A stretch of 64,000 nt of DNA from Adiantum capillus-veneris (lineage: Eukaryota > Streptophyta > Polypodiopsida > Polypodiales > Pteridaceae). Within the stretch, counting starts at the first letter, position 1. Each line of letters opens with the position of its first letter. The notes beneath the pieces were generated by a model. It saw nothing but the letters and a program-made list of their open reading frames with translations. It did not search any database and was not told where the DNA came from. The stretch covers positions 155,347,293-155,411,292 of the forward strand of contig CM043958.1 in the NCBI GenBank assembly GCA_014529385.2, written 5' to 3'. Below, in pieces: positions 33,994-45,945 of this stretch. A program made the translations under genes and the position numbers.

Positions 33994-34521
33994 ATTGTCT
34001 ACTCCCTTGGGTGGTTCTCCTGATATAATCTTTGAAAAATGATCGGCTTGGTGTGCCCTTTTTCACAACTACAGTGAAATCAAATTTCAAAAGAATGATG
34101 AACCATCTCACTATTCTTCTTGTGTTGCATGGCTTGTTGACCAAGTACAATAGGGCTTGGTGGTGCACAAAGAACACAAATTTGTTAGCTAATAGGTAAT
34201 GTCTATACTTTTTATGACATAGATCATTCCTAATCCTTCCCTTTTAGGGGTTGTATATTTTCTCTCTACCATATTCAATTGTCTACTAGCATAAGAAATA
34301 GGAAAATCAAATTTTCCATCTCCTGGTTGAGCTAGCATACACCCAATGGCAAAATTGGAAGCATCTACATGTATGTGGAATATCTTATTCCAATATGGTG
34401 CTTTCAATATTAGAGCTGAAGTGAGAGCTTGTTTAAGCTTCATGAAGGATTCTTCACACTCATCAGTCCAATCAAAGAGTGTAATCAAGCTGGACATGGG
34501 TTTTGCAATTATAGCGTACAC
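33994..34521 (-). pseudogene. pol: RNase H, element 3
   Basis: IHVDASNFAIGCMLAQ contains the first catalytic Asp, followed by PISYASRQLNMVERKY, then FFVHHQALLYLVNKP and IVRWFIILLKFDF. A frame change near 34185 separates the two ORFs. The domain ends where the Pack-type insertion begins. Confidence 0.88.
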
Positions 34522-35170
34522 GTAAATGAACCGTCTGTAATATCCAAAATGTTTCTATGAAAGCTTGAACCCCTTTGACTATTGTTGGTCTAGGCAATTC
34601 AGCAATAACATTAATTTTATTTATATCAGTACCTATGCCATTTTTAGACACTATATGTCCAAGAATTTTTCCTTGTCTACCCATAAATGTGCACTTTTCA
34701 GAATTTAAGAAAATCCTATGAAGTTTACATTTTTTGAAGACCTTTTTGAGGTGTTGAAATGATCAGCCTGGATTGATGAATGTACATATAGATCATCCAT
34801 ATATACTTCGAAGAAATTTCGAAGGTATTCCTTAAAAACATGGCTCATCAATCTTTGAAAGGTGGAAGAATCATTAGTTAACCCAAAAAGGCATAACCTG
34901 ATAGGCAAAAATACCCCATTCAGTTGCAAAGGCAGTTTTATGCTAATATTTGGGGTCAACCAAAAGCTGATTGTATCTGAAAAAGCCATCTAAAAAGCTG
35001 TAAGCTGCATTCACTTTCTTGAGATTGACACACACCCTTAATTTTCCATTTTTCTTGGGTACTACCACAATTTGAGACACCTAATCTGTGTGTTCAATTT
35101 CATAAATGAATTCGGCTTCCTTTAACTTTTCTATCTCTTCTTTGATCATTCTGGAAAATGTATCATTATA
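34472..35170 (-). pseudogene. pol: Reverse transcriptase, element 3
   Basis: Palm motifs in order: a KKNGKLRVCVNLKKVN block in broken frame near 35060, then LCLFGLTNDSSTFQRLM, and the catalytic FEVYMDDLYVHS with both Asp intact at ~34800. The thumb follows after a frame change (GKILGHIVSKNGIGTD). Several frameshifts make it inactive. The YMDD form differs from the FFDD/FFND of elements 1 and 4. Confidence 0.88.
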
Positions 35171-36213
35171 AGTGCATCATCTCTCATAGGTATGGTATGT
35201 TGACAGATTTTTGGATCAACACCCTTGAGATCCTTATAAGACCAAACAAATATATCTCGGTATTCTTTCAGTAAGCTTAACAAAAGCTCTTCTTCTCTTC
35301 TATCAGGACATTTGCAATGTAGGCAAGTCTAGGCTCTTCTTCTGGTTCGGTCAAATCTATCTTTTTTGTGTTTTCAGGTCCTTCCTAGGACTCGCCATGT
35401 TTTCTTAGTTCCCTAACAGGTTGCTCGACTATGATTTTTTGGTCTTGGAGAGTATATTCCTTGTAAGGAGATGGAACACTCATTACATCTTTACCTTCCT
35501 CCTTGGTGGTTTCCATTTCAGTTGTATATATCTCCTCTAGAGCTTTTTTCAACTCTTCATACTTCTTTCTCCGTTCAACTTGTGTCATGGTTGAATGCTT
35601 GTCCTGGTATTTAGATTTTGCTTGAGTTTCCTTTCTTGTTTTTCTCGTGGTTTTTGATATTTCTTGCTTTTCGTTTAAAGGATATCTACCAATGATTTTG
35701 TCTTTGACACAATCATGTGCATCTATTTGCATCAAGAACTGTGTTCTACTGGAGACTGATGGCATAGGTCCAGGTTTCAAGTTCTCATGTCTCTTTTTAT
35801 TTCATACCATTTCTGTCTTCTCGGTTTTCGGTTTGGAAACTCAAAAAACTTTTCCTCCCCTCCTTTCATGAGTAGTTTGGCTCTCACATGTTCTTTTTCC
35901 GACCCCGAATCATCTGAGGTAGCTGAATGTTCTTATAACTCATCTGTTGCATCATAGTAGAGGTCTAAAAAGACTTGTGAGCTTTCATTAAGTCCTTGGA
36001 TTCTTGAATTTTGTCTTCAATGTGAAGGGTTGAGATCATTTGTATGGGAATTATGTCATAGCCATCCTCATTACCAAATTGAGTAGGCATAGACCTATTT
36101 ACACATACATCCATTGTTGCCAAAATTTGAGTTCACTCAAATGGTTCAAACAAATGCTCCGGAAAGGGCTCGAGTACATAAGCTTCATGTGTGCAGTCCC
36201 TTTCTAAGATACA
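35171..36213 (-). pseudogene. Protease-RT linker region, element 3
   Basis: A hydrophilic, broken coding region. Near 36150 it carries ILATMDVCV and NEDGYDIIPI, clearly the counterparts of ILATLDVCV and DENGYDVVPY after the protease of element 2. The part 35780-35385 is open, Lys/Glu-rich and probably coiled coil (RRKKYEELKKALEEIYTTE). No enzyme motif. Confidence 0.65.
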
Positions 36214-36770
36214 TTATTCTCGTTTTATGCTCCCATTTTCAGAGGCTCCGCACATCCAAATAGGTGTGTCTTTGTTCAACCAAGATGGAAGCTTAGTTTC
36301 AACCAAAGAGACCGAGTCAAATTCTTGCATGGGCATTTTCATGACATCTCTACAAGCGTGATCTTTTAGATTAACTCTTGTTATTGATTCCAATTGCTTC
36401 AAGTGCAGAGAATTGTTTCCCCAATCCTGGATGAGTTGTACTTGTCGCATGAAAGGTCTTCCAAGATAATTTTCATAATTGAGTTTCTTTCCAAAGTCCA
36501 CTATTGCAAAAGTGTGTTGATAATCAATCCCACAGGAATTAACTATCACTTTTTCAAGTAGTCCTAAGGGTTTTTCAATGTGTCCATCAGCCGATTGCAA
36601 TTTCATTCAAGTTTGTCTACTGGATGGTTTTTCCCATGATTCCCAGACTGCTTTTGTGGCTATGGCTATGCCTGCCCCACTATCTAGTATTGCCATGGTT
36701 TCTATATTATTATATCTACTGGAAGGGTTGTGTTTCCTTCTTCCCCTTCATAGTATTCTCTGACTTTGTT
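36214..36770 (-). pseudogene. pro: Retropepsin protease, element 3
   Basis: AILDSGAGIAIATKAVW at ~36690 holds the active-site Asp-Ser-Gly. It is followed by a stop at ~36607 and then PLGLLEKVIVNSCGIDYQH, FAIVDFGKKLNY and YLGRPF. Each block aligns with the protease of element 2 (DSGAGVAIATK, CGIEYEHTFAIVDFGKK, FLGRPL). Downstream it reads IWMCGASENGSIKRE, again as in element 2. Confidence 0.88.
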
Positions 36771-38237
36771 TATTGGGAGGGATCCAATCTCTTTGTTATC
36801 CAATTTGTGTTTCAATTTTTTCAAAATTTTCACGACTAGCCCTGTTATTCCGACCTTCTCTAAAGTTTTTGTAGATCATTCCATAAATATGGTCTAACTT
36901 TTAACAGTTCTCCTAAAGTAAGAATGCATTGAATGGGTGTAGACATAATTGAATGGATGTTGTCTACCTCTAAGGTCTGTTCTGCTCTTTTTATCTGAGT
37001 GCTTTTACACACTATGGATTCGTCTTCTTTATCTCCCAAGTAAGAAGGTAGTGTTTTCAAAGTCATTGGTTCAGACATTCCTGAAGCTTCAGAGCCACAA
37101 TCCCCATACAAGGATTGTACATCCATGTCCATATCAAGAGGTAGATTCTCTAACGAAACTTCCTCTATAGGAGCTGACTTCAAAGTTAGGCTCCCATCAT
37201 TAATCTCTCTAACTTTTTCCCATAAGTGTCTTGGCCAGTCTTCTTCTACGAACAGAATTCCATCTAAGGCATCTTCACTGTCAGGCACTATGAGTTTTGG
37301 CTCTTTAGTTTTAAGGTGGGGTTCTACCACCACTTTGGATTTCTCTTTACTTGTTCCTACCACAAGCTCCTTGAGTTTTGCTACACTCTTGAGCTTGGGT
37401 TTTTGTTTTTCCAGCATCTCTTGAGTAATTCTTACCAGATTTTGATAAGCTTTAAGCTTAGCTACTTCCATATCTGGAAAAGGATAGTTTTTCCATTTAT
37501 TTTCCATGTTCTGGCTTGCTTTAAGTCCCACTTGGTAAGCTTCCAAGGCTACATTGATTGGCTCAAAAATTCTACCAAAATTGATCCTCCAGATTTCACT
37601 TCCAATTTCTTTCACTTTTTCTTGGAATAGTTTTTTTGCTTTCTCCTTGATTTCAGCCCTTTGTTTTTGTTTTCTCATCTCATACCTTTTACATCTGCTT
37701 CTCTTGGGCTTTTGAGAGGAAATTTTAGTATTCTCCGAATCATCAGAGGAGTTATGTTTCTTTTTCTTAGCCTGGGCTTTGGTGATTACCTTGATTGGAA
37801 CAATAGGTTCACTCTCAGATGAGCTACTAGGTATCACTTGGACTATGTTCACTACTGTTTTACCTTTGTTCGAATGATTTTTTGGACAATCTTCAGGGAA
37901 GTGTCCTCCCTTTTTGCAAAATTGTATACAAAAAGCTTCACCCGGCTTAATGTTCTTGTCAAGCTCTGGGAATTCATTTCTAGTGATCATATGTACCACA
38001 GTTATGATAGTTCCTAGTTCTTGGCTTAATCATGGGTCTTACCATCGGAGGTCTAACACCTTGATTAGCTACATAGTACATTGGTGCAAGCTCTAGTGTA
38101 GTATAAGTCACATGTTCTTCCATTGGTGGTGGATGTGAATTATACCAATCTCCTTCTACCATTATTGTAGATGAACTAGACTCAACATAGGGTGTAACAG
38201 GCACTAGTGCTTGTTTATCTATGACTCCCTCTAAATG
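36771..38237 (-). pseudogene. gag: gag C-terminal part with zinc knuckle, element 3
   Basis: 379-residue open frame from 37999 plus the start 38237-38000. It contains a Pro/Met-rich stretch (PMYYVANQGVRPPMVRPM), a knuckle-like CIQFCKKGGHFPEDC (C-x3-C-x4-H-x4-C), a strongly basic coiled region (KPKRSRCKRYEMRKQKQR) and an acidic stretch before the protease. It joins 48718 on the far side of element 4; with element 4 removed the order matches element 2's gag. Confidence 0.85.
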
Positions 38238-38576
38238 TGTGAAGGCCATGTTCGAGGACCACCGATTGTATCATTTCCAAATGGATAAACAGGACTCCTC
38301 TCGTTTGAGACTGACACCAAGACAGGACTCCTCCTACTCTTCGATGCCAACTCAAGAGGGTGATAACATTCACTTAATATGGATCCCTTAGCCCCGAAGA
38401 AACTTTGCTTACCAATCAAACTTACCAATCAAAGTCATCAGACTAACCTGGAACTCAACCTTCCAGGGTCAACTAGTGGGAGTTCTCTAATTCACACCCT
38501 TGGTTCAAGGTCATTGACACTTTTTTTTCGGTTATGACCGAGCACAGCCGTCAATGCATTCCCCTAAGGTGAGTGT

Positions 38577-38585
38577 ATTTATAGT
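38577..38585 (-). promoter_or_regulatory. TATA box, element 4 3' LTR
   Basis: CTATAAATA on the minus strand, the plant consensus; the same site is at 46297-46305. It leaves ~340 bp for R and U5. Confidence 0.7.
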
Positions 38586-40687
38586 TTAGGCAAATCCCTC
38601 GATCCCAAGTTTTTCTCCTGCTCCATAGATTGGAATCCCTTTCCCCCGCTCTTGACTTTACTTCTAGGACAACATAAAATTGGGTTCAACTTTCCGGACA
38701 ATAATTAACCCTCCGAAATCCGCCCACCCATCGAACTGTTTGATAAATGCACCTTCACAAGGTAATACTATGATACTAGTGAACAATATTCCAATAATGT
38801 CAAACCAAGAATACATTTCAAGCATATGCAAGCAGCATGAAAACTATTGTATACCCTTGCAATTGTGCATTTATCAGGTCATTCCCACCTTTTTTTCTTT
38901 ATAGATATATTTACTTTCTTTTTCCTTTATATATTAGTAAAATTATCTAGTTATCTTTCAAGAAATCACATATACTTCTCCATGCATATCCCTATTCTTG
39001 TCCCAAGACTCGGGTAACCTGACCCCTCACGTGTGGAGGCGGCGCCTTTACACAAATTCCAATTCTTATCTTTCTTTATCTTGTGTGGGAAAGGCTTCAA
39101 AGAAAATCTACTTTAGGTTTAAATTAAATCAATAATCTCGAGAAGAAGAGCAAAGGTCTGTCGAGGTTGATGAGGACAATTGCAAAATAGCCCATTTAGG
39201 TTCCTAGCCTTTCCAGGTTCCTTTTTACGAAACAATTTGAAGAGTTCCTTAATTAAATCACACCCTCCTCCCTTATCATGATTCCTCCATGGATCCTTTT
39301 TTCTTCGTCCTTTTCCCATCAGCATCAGGCCTACCCGGATTAGGCTAATTTCAAGACGTATCCACGGGTCCCTATGACCCGATCGGGAGACACTCCCATT
39401 CAATCCCATTTCTAGGGCAATGAATGAATCCGATCTCAAAACATAGACCACAGGTTATCAGTTCTAGCTGAAAAGAACCATCCCCCCGTTGGATCCCACA
39501 TGTAAGCACATGCGTTGGCCTTTTTACAAACACAAAAACAAGTTCACACATAAATCTCTATATTATGCTAGGGTTAGCCACATCAATCTTCTTGGTAACG
39601 TTTTTAATCTTGGTTTAAATTTAGATTAATATCTTTGAGTTATAATCCCTCAATTCCTATTTCCTTCTAATTTTTCTACTCAAACAAAACCTTAGAAATC
39701 AACGAATCTCTCGGAAATTTAAGGTTTTGTCTCGACGAAAGTTTGGAGTTAACACCGACTTTGATAAATCCCATTTTTGGTCCCTTTTCATCATTTTCCA
39801 CCCATGGGGCATCTCCATGGAAGCGATGTGAGTTTTATGTTCAAGCAACACGATCACGACATCCGTGAAGCTATCCCCTTATTCCCCCCTTCAAATTTGC
39901 AAAAAAAACTTGAAAGTAGACAAACTTGAAATGAACAATGCATATGCTCTCTATAATGATTTTTTCTTGGTGTGTCTATGCGTGATACACACACAACTTC
40001 AAAATGCACCAACTTGCAAACTTGGATAATTAATCAGAAACTTCCTTTGAGTGCTTACGTAAGAGTGAAACCCTTCTATGCATGGTTGTGTAAAAATTAT
40101 GAAGTTCCTAAGAGTGGACATGCTAGTGTATCGTAAAATATGCATGTAATAGTGTATGAATGATTAACAAATTCTTCTTTAAGAAGGGATTTAGGCGTAC
40201 CTTTACTACTCTAGAGAGAATTAATTATGTTGCTAGAAGAGGCTTATGGTTTTGGAATTTAATGTGTATATAGTAGGGTCTTCTCCTTGCTTTGGAAGAG
40301 TAATGGAAAAGTGTGTTGATGTAGCCGGTTCTTTTCCGCTTCACTTTGCTTGAAAACCACCGATTTGGCTATGGGAATAAAGAGAGGTTAAGAAAATTCA
40401 AGCCATGGAAAGATTGTAGGTTAAGAGAGAGAAGGTGAAGAGTGTAATGATAATTTGGATTATGGTTATGGCTTCTCTGGTGTGTAGGGGTGTGGGTGAA
40501 GGAGGATTATCTTTGGCTTTCATAGCTCACTAACAAGCTTGCTCTTTCAAATTGTGAAGAGAAGTGTTGTTTAATGAGTAGGGAAGGCCTCCTTTTAAGC
40601 TTAATTTGATAAGGCCCTTAACTTATCATGATACATTACTTTTTCATATTTTGATATCCTTTCTTCCTTTTCAAAGATTCGCCAACA

Positions 40688-40818
40688 AGATACTTATGCA
40701 ATAAGCTACTTTTCCTACAAGTGGCTTATGCAAGAAGCTACTTTTTCAACAAGTGGCTTATGCAAGAAGCTACTTTCCCAACAAGTGGCTTATGCAACAA
40801 GCTACTTTTCAAGAAGTT
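40688..40818. repeat. 31-bp minisatellite in element 4 3' LTR
   Basis: Four units of the form ACAAGTGGCTTATGCAAGAA followed by GCTACTTTTCC. The same four-unit array is at ~48416-48546 in the other LTR. Confidence 0.9.
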
Positions 40819-41051
40819 AATTTTTCACCTCACCCTTATTCTTTCTTTGTTTTCTTATGCAAATATTTTTCTTGAGATAAAACTAATATCCCATGCATTG
40901 GTTATATCCACGGTCCCATGGTGAAAACCAAAAGTTGTCTCGTGGGGGTGTCTTGGGTGCTTGGCTATAGACCAAATTTACTCGATCGTATTCAAAAAGT
41001 TGACGGCTTAGATATGTTATCAAGAGTAAGGGCTAAGAGAAGGACCTTAAA

Positions 41052-41179
41052 AACTCCCCAACAAAAAGAAAGAGCTGTCCTCAGCTCAAAATAAATAAGG
41101 AAGGTGATAAATATTTATTCGCAAGTTACACTTTTAACTTCTGGGTAACGCTAGTTTACTCTTCGTTGGCTGGATAGCC
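41052..41179 (-). other. Polypurine tract and 3' end of element 4 internal region
   Basis: On the minus strand TTGGGGAGTT abuts the LTR and is the probable polypurine tract. Otherwise non-coding. Confidence 0.6.
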
Positions 41180-41187
41180 TATATAAG
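41180..41187 (+). promoter_or_regulatory. Possible promoter of the antisense ORF
   Basis: TATATAAG on the + strand, 110 bp upstream of the ATG at 41297, in the orientation of the antisense ORF and opposite to element 4 transcription. Confidence 0.4.
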
Positions 41188-41296
41188 GTTCAGTATATTT
41201 TCATTTCTTATAGTATTTTTATCTTTGTCTTTCACTTTTCTTTCCATCCCTTGTCAAAATTTCTTAGGTTTGTCTCTTTGCTCATTATCTTACTTT

Positions 41297-41797
41297 ATGG
41301 ATCGATGGCAAGATCTAGTTTTATTTGTGGCTATTCCTCATCTACAATAAACAAGTGAATCTGTGAGGAGAGATTTTGTGGAGTGATATGGGCGCTTGCT
41401 ATTTCCTCACTTGGGAACTTCAGTAGCTCAAATCAAATGTCAGACATTTCAAAGTATAACAAGGGTGACCCTTTGGGATTGGGATCACTTTCGTAATAAT
41501 GTTCGTTTGTCTATGGTTAGTGAAGCTATGGGTTTGGGTCCTTGATATTACTGCATGATGAGATCAATGCATCAAGGTTTTTCAGAACGAGTCTTTTTGC
41601 TTGCTCAATTCCTTCCTCATCAAAAGATATATCTTTACCCTCACTTTGGTTTACCACTTAGAGGACCCTTTAACTTCACACCTCATACTAGAGAGTTCAG
41701 TGAAACAATTCCCTCACAATTCTATAGTGAATCCTTCCTATTAATGAGAGGCCTAATATGTGCCCTGCTTCTGATAGTTGCTTTTGTGATCATGTAA
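41297..41797 (+). pseudogene. Antisense ORF in element 4, unknown function
   Basis: One + frame from ATG with three in-frame stops encodes MDRWQDLVLFVAIPHLQ, a hydrophobic middle, then SMVSEAMGLGP, FLPHQKIYLYPHFGLPLRGP and SESFLLMRGL. The same protein, clearly homologous, is readable on the minus strand at 45689-45393 (GLGPNRYCIIDS, LPHDKMFIYP, RVFRLVFSVIGNFRALKSV). Antisense ORFs between pol and the 3' LTR are known from some plant gypsy lineages. No domain recognised. Confidence 0.6.
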
Positions 41798-42189
41798 TGG
41801 GTGAACTTATTGACCTCTAGAAAATGTATCTTCGTTGTATCCCTTAACATGTTCATCATGTTCTAAGATCTTGGGTCCATCTTAAGTCTTGTTTTCTTTG
41901 ATTTTTTCTTGGTGGATATAATGAAATTGGTTCTAAGTTCTTATATCTTGTATTTGATAGAAGTCCTTGAGAGAATTTCAAACATGGCTAAATCTATTTA
42001 TTGATTTTGTAATTCCATACAAATATTCGAGTCACAAGATGTAAATGAAAATGCTAATCTTGTTATTATCTAGCAAAAGGTCAGGTTACAAAAGTCTTGG
42101 GTTTGTAGTTACATGGGCTAACACTGTTTAGGTTGAGTACAAAAAAGAGGAGGATCCTAATCAAAAAAGATGAGGAAACTGAGAAGTAA
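41798..42189. other. Unassigned sequence between antisense ORF and chromodomain
   Basis: 390 bases. The first part may continue the antisense protein in other frames; otherwise nothing seen. Confidence 0.5.
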
Positions 42190-43330
42190 GGAGTTTCCAA
42201 TCTTCCCAAGAGGCATATTCAATGGGATAGCCCTTCCATTGGACCAAAACCTCCCAAATTGTTCGATGTCGTAGCTTCCTCTCCTTCATGTCTAAAATTT
42301 TCTCTCACTCCATTTGGAATTCTTCTTGTGTGATAAGAATAGTATCTTCATCATTTAGGATCTTCATCATTTAGGATGTGAAGGGGATCCGCAACATATC
42401 TTTTTAGCAAGCTAACATGAAAAACATTGTGCACATGCAAGTGAGGGGGTAAAGCGAGTTTGTAAGATTGGTCCCCTATCTTTCTCAGAATCTCAAAGGG
42501 TCCACAATATCTATATGCTAACTTCTTGTATTTTCCCAATTTGAGTGAACTTCTTTTTGGTTTGACCCTAAGGAAAACTCTATGTCTTGCCTTAAAAATC
42601 CAGGGAGATCTATGTAGATTAGCATAACTCTTTTGCCTATCACTTGCTCTCTTAAGGTTCTTGCTTATTATTTTGATTTGATGATCCATTTCTTCAAGTG
42701 TATTCTTTGCTGTAGGCACTGGGTGACTTGGGTTGGCCATTCTAAGAGAAATGATCAATACAATCTTGTCCATAAAGAGCTTTGAATGGGTACATTCCTA
42801 GGCTTCTATGGGAGGAAGAATTATAAGCAAATTCCACTAAGGGTAAATATTTGATCCAAAGATGAGGTTAATGACTGCAATATGATCTCAACATATCTTC
42901 TATGACTTGATTAACTGTTTTGGTTTGTCCTTCTGTCTCTGGATGATAGGCTGAACTTATTTTTAATTGAGTGCCTAAGGATTGGAACATGGCCTTCCAA
43001 AACTTAGAGATAAACTTGGCATCACGATCATTGATTATCCTAGCAGGCATTCCATGTAATCTAATAATTTCTTTTACAAAAAATTGAGCAATATTTGCTG
43101 CAGAGGTAGTGGTTTTGTCTGGGAGAAGGTGAGCTACTTTGGTGAGTTTATCCACCACCAGAAAAATTGAATCAGAATTTCTAGCAGTCTTGGGTAACCC
43201 TGTTACAAAATCCATACTGATGCACTCCCACTTCATTGCGGGTATATCCAATGGTTGTAGCTTCGTAGGAATCTTAACTCTTCAACATTCACCTTTTGGC
43301 ATACCAAACACTTCTTAACATACTCTAAGG
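42190..43330 (-). pseudogene. pol: Integrase core, GPY domain and chromodomain, element 4
   Basis: 43251-42868 holds the catalytic core: D in SMDFVTGLP, D in IINDRDAKF, E in the TEGQTKTVNQVIEDMLR block. 42773-42351 holds the GPY-type domain (KLAYRYCGPFEILRK, LPPHLHVHNVFHVSLLKRY). Further minus-strand sequence at ~42290-42190 reads VLVQWKGYPIEYASWED, a chromodomain. All three catalytic residues are kept, but frame changes separate the pieces. A 15-bp duplication is at 42346-42373. Confidence 0.9.
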
Positions 43331-43926
43331 TATCCTTTTTTTTATCTTAGGCCAATAGAAATTTTGTTTAAGAGAAGCAAACATTTTGTGATAACCTAGG
43401 TGAGCTCCAAGGGGAGTTTCATGAGCTTCCTTTAGAATCTGCATCCTTAAGCATGCAGGTATGCACAATCGATTCCTGAAGAATAAGAGTCCATCTTGAA
43501 TAGAGTAGTCTTCCAAATATCTTTTTTGAACTTGAGCTTGGATTTCTTGGATCAACGGACCAAATTGCTCATCAGTTTGGAGGGCATTTTGAACTTCTTC
43601 AGGTAGAGTTGAATGGACTAGCGTAATGGCAAGGGCCACTACTCGTTGGCTCAGAGAATCTGCAGCTTGATTTTCCTTGCCTGATCTCAAAAGTGAACTC
43701 TTGTAGGAATTCAACCCATCACCTTTGTTGCATATTGAGATATGGCTGGGTGAAAATCCATTTGAGGCTTTTGTGGTCAGTAACAAGCTCAAACATCTCA
43801 CCTAGAAGATAATGTCTCCACTTTTTGGGCATGAACCATAGATAGTAGTTCAAGGTCATGGGTGGGATAATTCTTATCATGAATCCTGAGCTGTCGTGAT
43901 TCATAAGCTATGGGATGGCCTTCTTG
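43325..43926 (-). pseudogene. pol: RNase H C-terminus and integrase zinc module, element 4
   Basis: 43904-43719 carries the RNase H end ([20 protein letters not shown]); the reading then shifts to ENQAADSLSQR, a variant of the VADALSR end. The integrase N-terminal module follows (HETPLGAHLGYHKM, FYWPKIKK). The partner Cys pair is lost to frame change near 43325. Confidence 0.85.
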
Positions 43927-44892
43927 TTATAGAATTCCACCTATACCTTGTATGCAAGCATCCACTATCACCTCAAAGGTTTTTTGAAAATCTAGAAGTT
44001 TGAGAACAGGTTTATTGGTCAAGATCTCTTTTAATTTGTTGAAGGCTCTATCTCTCTGGTTGGACCAGATAAAGGGTTCCTCTTTCTTAGTGAGTTCAGT
44101 GAGAGGATGTACAATGAGTGCATAGTTTTTGATAAATACTCTACACCATCCTGTGAGGCCAAGGAATCCCCATACTTTTGAAATAGTCTTGGGAATGGGC
44201 CAGTGAACTATAGCTTCCACCTTAGCTGGGTTGGCGAGAGAAATACCGTCCTTTGAAACCATGTATCCCAAATAGGCAACCTTATCTACAAAGAAAGAGC
44301 ATTTGCTCCGCTTTGTGTAGAGTAGGGCTTTTCTGAGAATCTCCAAGACATGGCATACATGCCGTTTGTGATCTTCTCTAGTCTTTGAATATATAAGGAT
44401 GTCATCAAAGAAGACTAGAACAAAATCATCTAAAGAGGTCAATCATCATGAGACGATTAAATGTGGCAGGGGCATTAGTTAGGCCAAAAGGCATGATGGT
44501 GAACTCATAATGCCCAAACCTTGTGTTACCATCTGTTTTTGGAATATCCTCCCTTTTTATCCCAGCTTGGTAATAGCCTGACCTGAGATCAATCTTGGTG
44601 AAAAATTTGGAACCACCGAGTCGATCAAGCAGCTCATCTACGCGAGGCAAGGGATACTTGTTCTTGACAGTGCACTGATTTAGGCCTCAAAAATCTATGC
44701 AAAGTCTGAATGTTCCATCTCTCTTCTTTTGGAAGAGTACAGGAGCACCCTACGAGAGACACTGAGTTTGATGAAACCTTGTTCCAAAAGCTGAGTCAAT
44801 TGATTCTTCAGCTCTATGGATTTGGAAGGTGACATCTTGTATGGAGTCCTTGCTATTGGTTGAGCACCAAGAATGAGCTCGATCTTGTGCAC
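43927..44892 (-). pseudogene. pol: Reverse transcriptase and start of RNase H, element 4
   Basis: Motifs in order: [49 protein letters not shown], then VLVFFDDILIYSK with both catalytic Asp intact (~44400), and KVAYLGYMVSKDGIS. RNase H starts at VIVDACIQGIGG. Frames change at ~44695-44650 and ~44440. Close in sequence to element 1's RT. Confidence 0.92.
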
Positions 44893-44899
44893 TTATTCC

Positions 44900-45211
44900 C
44901 TAGGGGGTGCAAGATTTGTCAACTCTTCTAGAAAAATACCTTGATATTTTGTTTAGCCATTGAGGCTCTGATTCTTTTGATTTGGTCTCTAGCTTATTGA
45001 GTCTTATAACATAAATTGACAGTCCTTTCTTTAACCCCTTAACCAAACGAGTGGCTTTGACAACCTTCAGGGGAGCTTTCCCTGTTTTGCCTTGCACTAA
45101 GACTTGTTCACCCTTTGAGTTTGAAAAATAAATGATTCCTTCATTGCAATGGATGTTGGCTTTTTTTTTGCTTAGCCAATCCATCCCTAGGATTCCTTCA
45201 AATCGGCCCAT
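44900..45211 (-). pseudogene. pol: Protease C-terminal half and linker, element 4
   Basis: [20 protein letters not shown] corresponds to the same place in element 1 ([17 protein letters not shown]). The active-site half and all of gag are missing upstream. The linker resembles element 1 (LVKGLKKGLSIYVIRLNK). Confidence 0.85.
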
Positions 45212-45929
45212 CTTTAGGATTCTTTCAGATATACAAGACTAGTTAAATTCTTTTAAAGATAGACCATTCAAAAAGGCAAACTCTTTGTTATTTTTCTCTC
45301 TTTCAAAACGTTTTTTTTTGGTATTATGCCAAAAAAAATTTACATCTCCGGGGAATAATTACTGATATAGTCTTGCACTTCTTTAGTAATTTCTAGACAT
45401 CAAGTTCTTCCATCTCTTGCTTTGACAAAACGGACTTTAAAGCCCTAAAATTACCAATCACAGAAAATACAAGTCTGAAGACTCTAGAAGAAAGAGACTT
45501 GCGAGCACATATAGCCTCACCAACTTGTTTCCAAGAGTTATGTGTAAATGGTCCAGTAAGTGTTGTTCTTTGTTGTGGATAGATAAACATCTTATCATGA
45601 GGGAGATTGATTATTAATAGAAGAAGCTTGCTTTCATATTCTATGGCATGAGAATCGATAATACAATAGCGATTGGGACCTAGTCCCAATTTCTATCTCA
45701 TCATGGCTAGGTGAAGATTATTTAGAAGGTGTTCAGGCCCCAAAGAGTTACTTCAGTTATGTTGCATTGGGTCTTCCACATTTGCTTTTGGACAATTTTG
45801 AGCACTTCCTCTTATTGAGAGGTCCACACCATCTGAAAAATTTCATGCAATTCCAAAAGTTATTTTTCATTATCTCACTCTTTTCTATAAGAGTTAGTTA
45901 AAACCTTTATCTATCCAAGGACAGAAACC
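45212..45929 (-). pseudogene. Leader ORF of element 4, homologous to its own antisense ORF
   Basis: The frame 45689-45393 (98 residues, opened by a TTG) encodes GLGPNRYCIIDSHAIEYES, LPHDKMFIYP, TGPFTHNSWKQVGEAI and FRALKSVLSKQEMEELDV. It aligns with the + strand protein at 41297-41797. Gag would be expected here but is not found; a deletion between this ORF and the protease is likely. On the + strand 45705-45890 is also open in one frame (ALGLPHLLLDNFEH) without match. Confidence 0.55.
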
Positions 45930-45943
45930 GCACTTTGATACCA
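45930..45943 (-). other. Primer binding site, tRNA-iMet, element 4
   Basis: The + strand reads CACTTTGATACCA where the tRNA end is GGCTCTGATACCA. It is two bases from the LTR start at 45946, the same spacing as in element 1. Confidence 0.85.
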
Positions 45944-45945
45944 CT

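Larger units (their letters stand above)
38238..41051 (-). repeat. Element 4 3' LTR
   Basis: Matches 45946-48712 throughout with scattered changes. Contains a minus-strand TATA box (38577-38585) and a ~31-bp minisatellite at 40688-40818. Confidence 0.95.

Noticed and set aside
39119-39451. 110-residue minus-strand ORF in element 4 LTR
   Set aside because: Broken in the partner LTR at 46985-47170 and without family resemblance.
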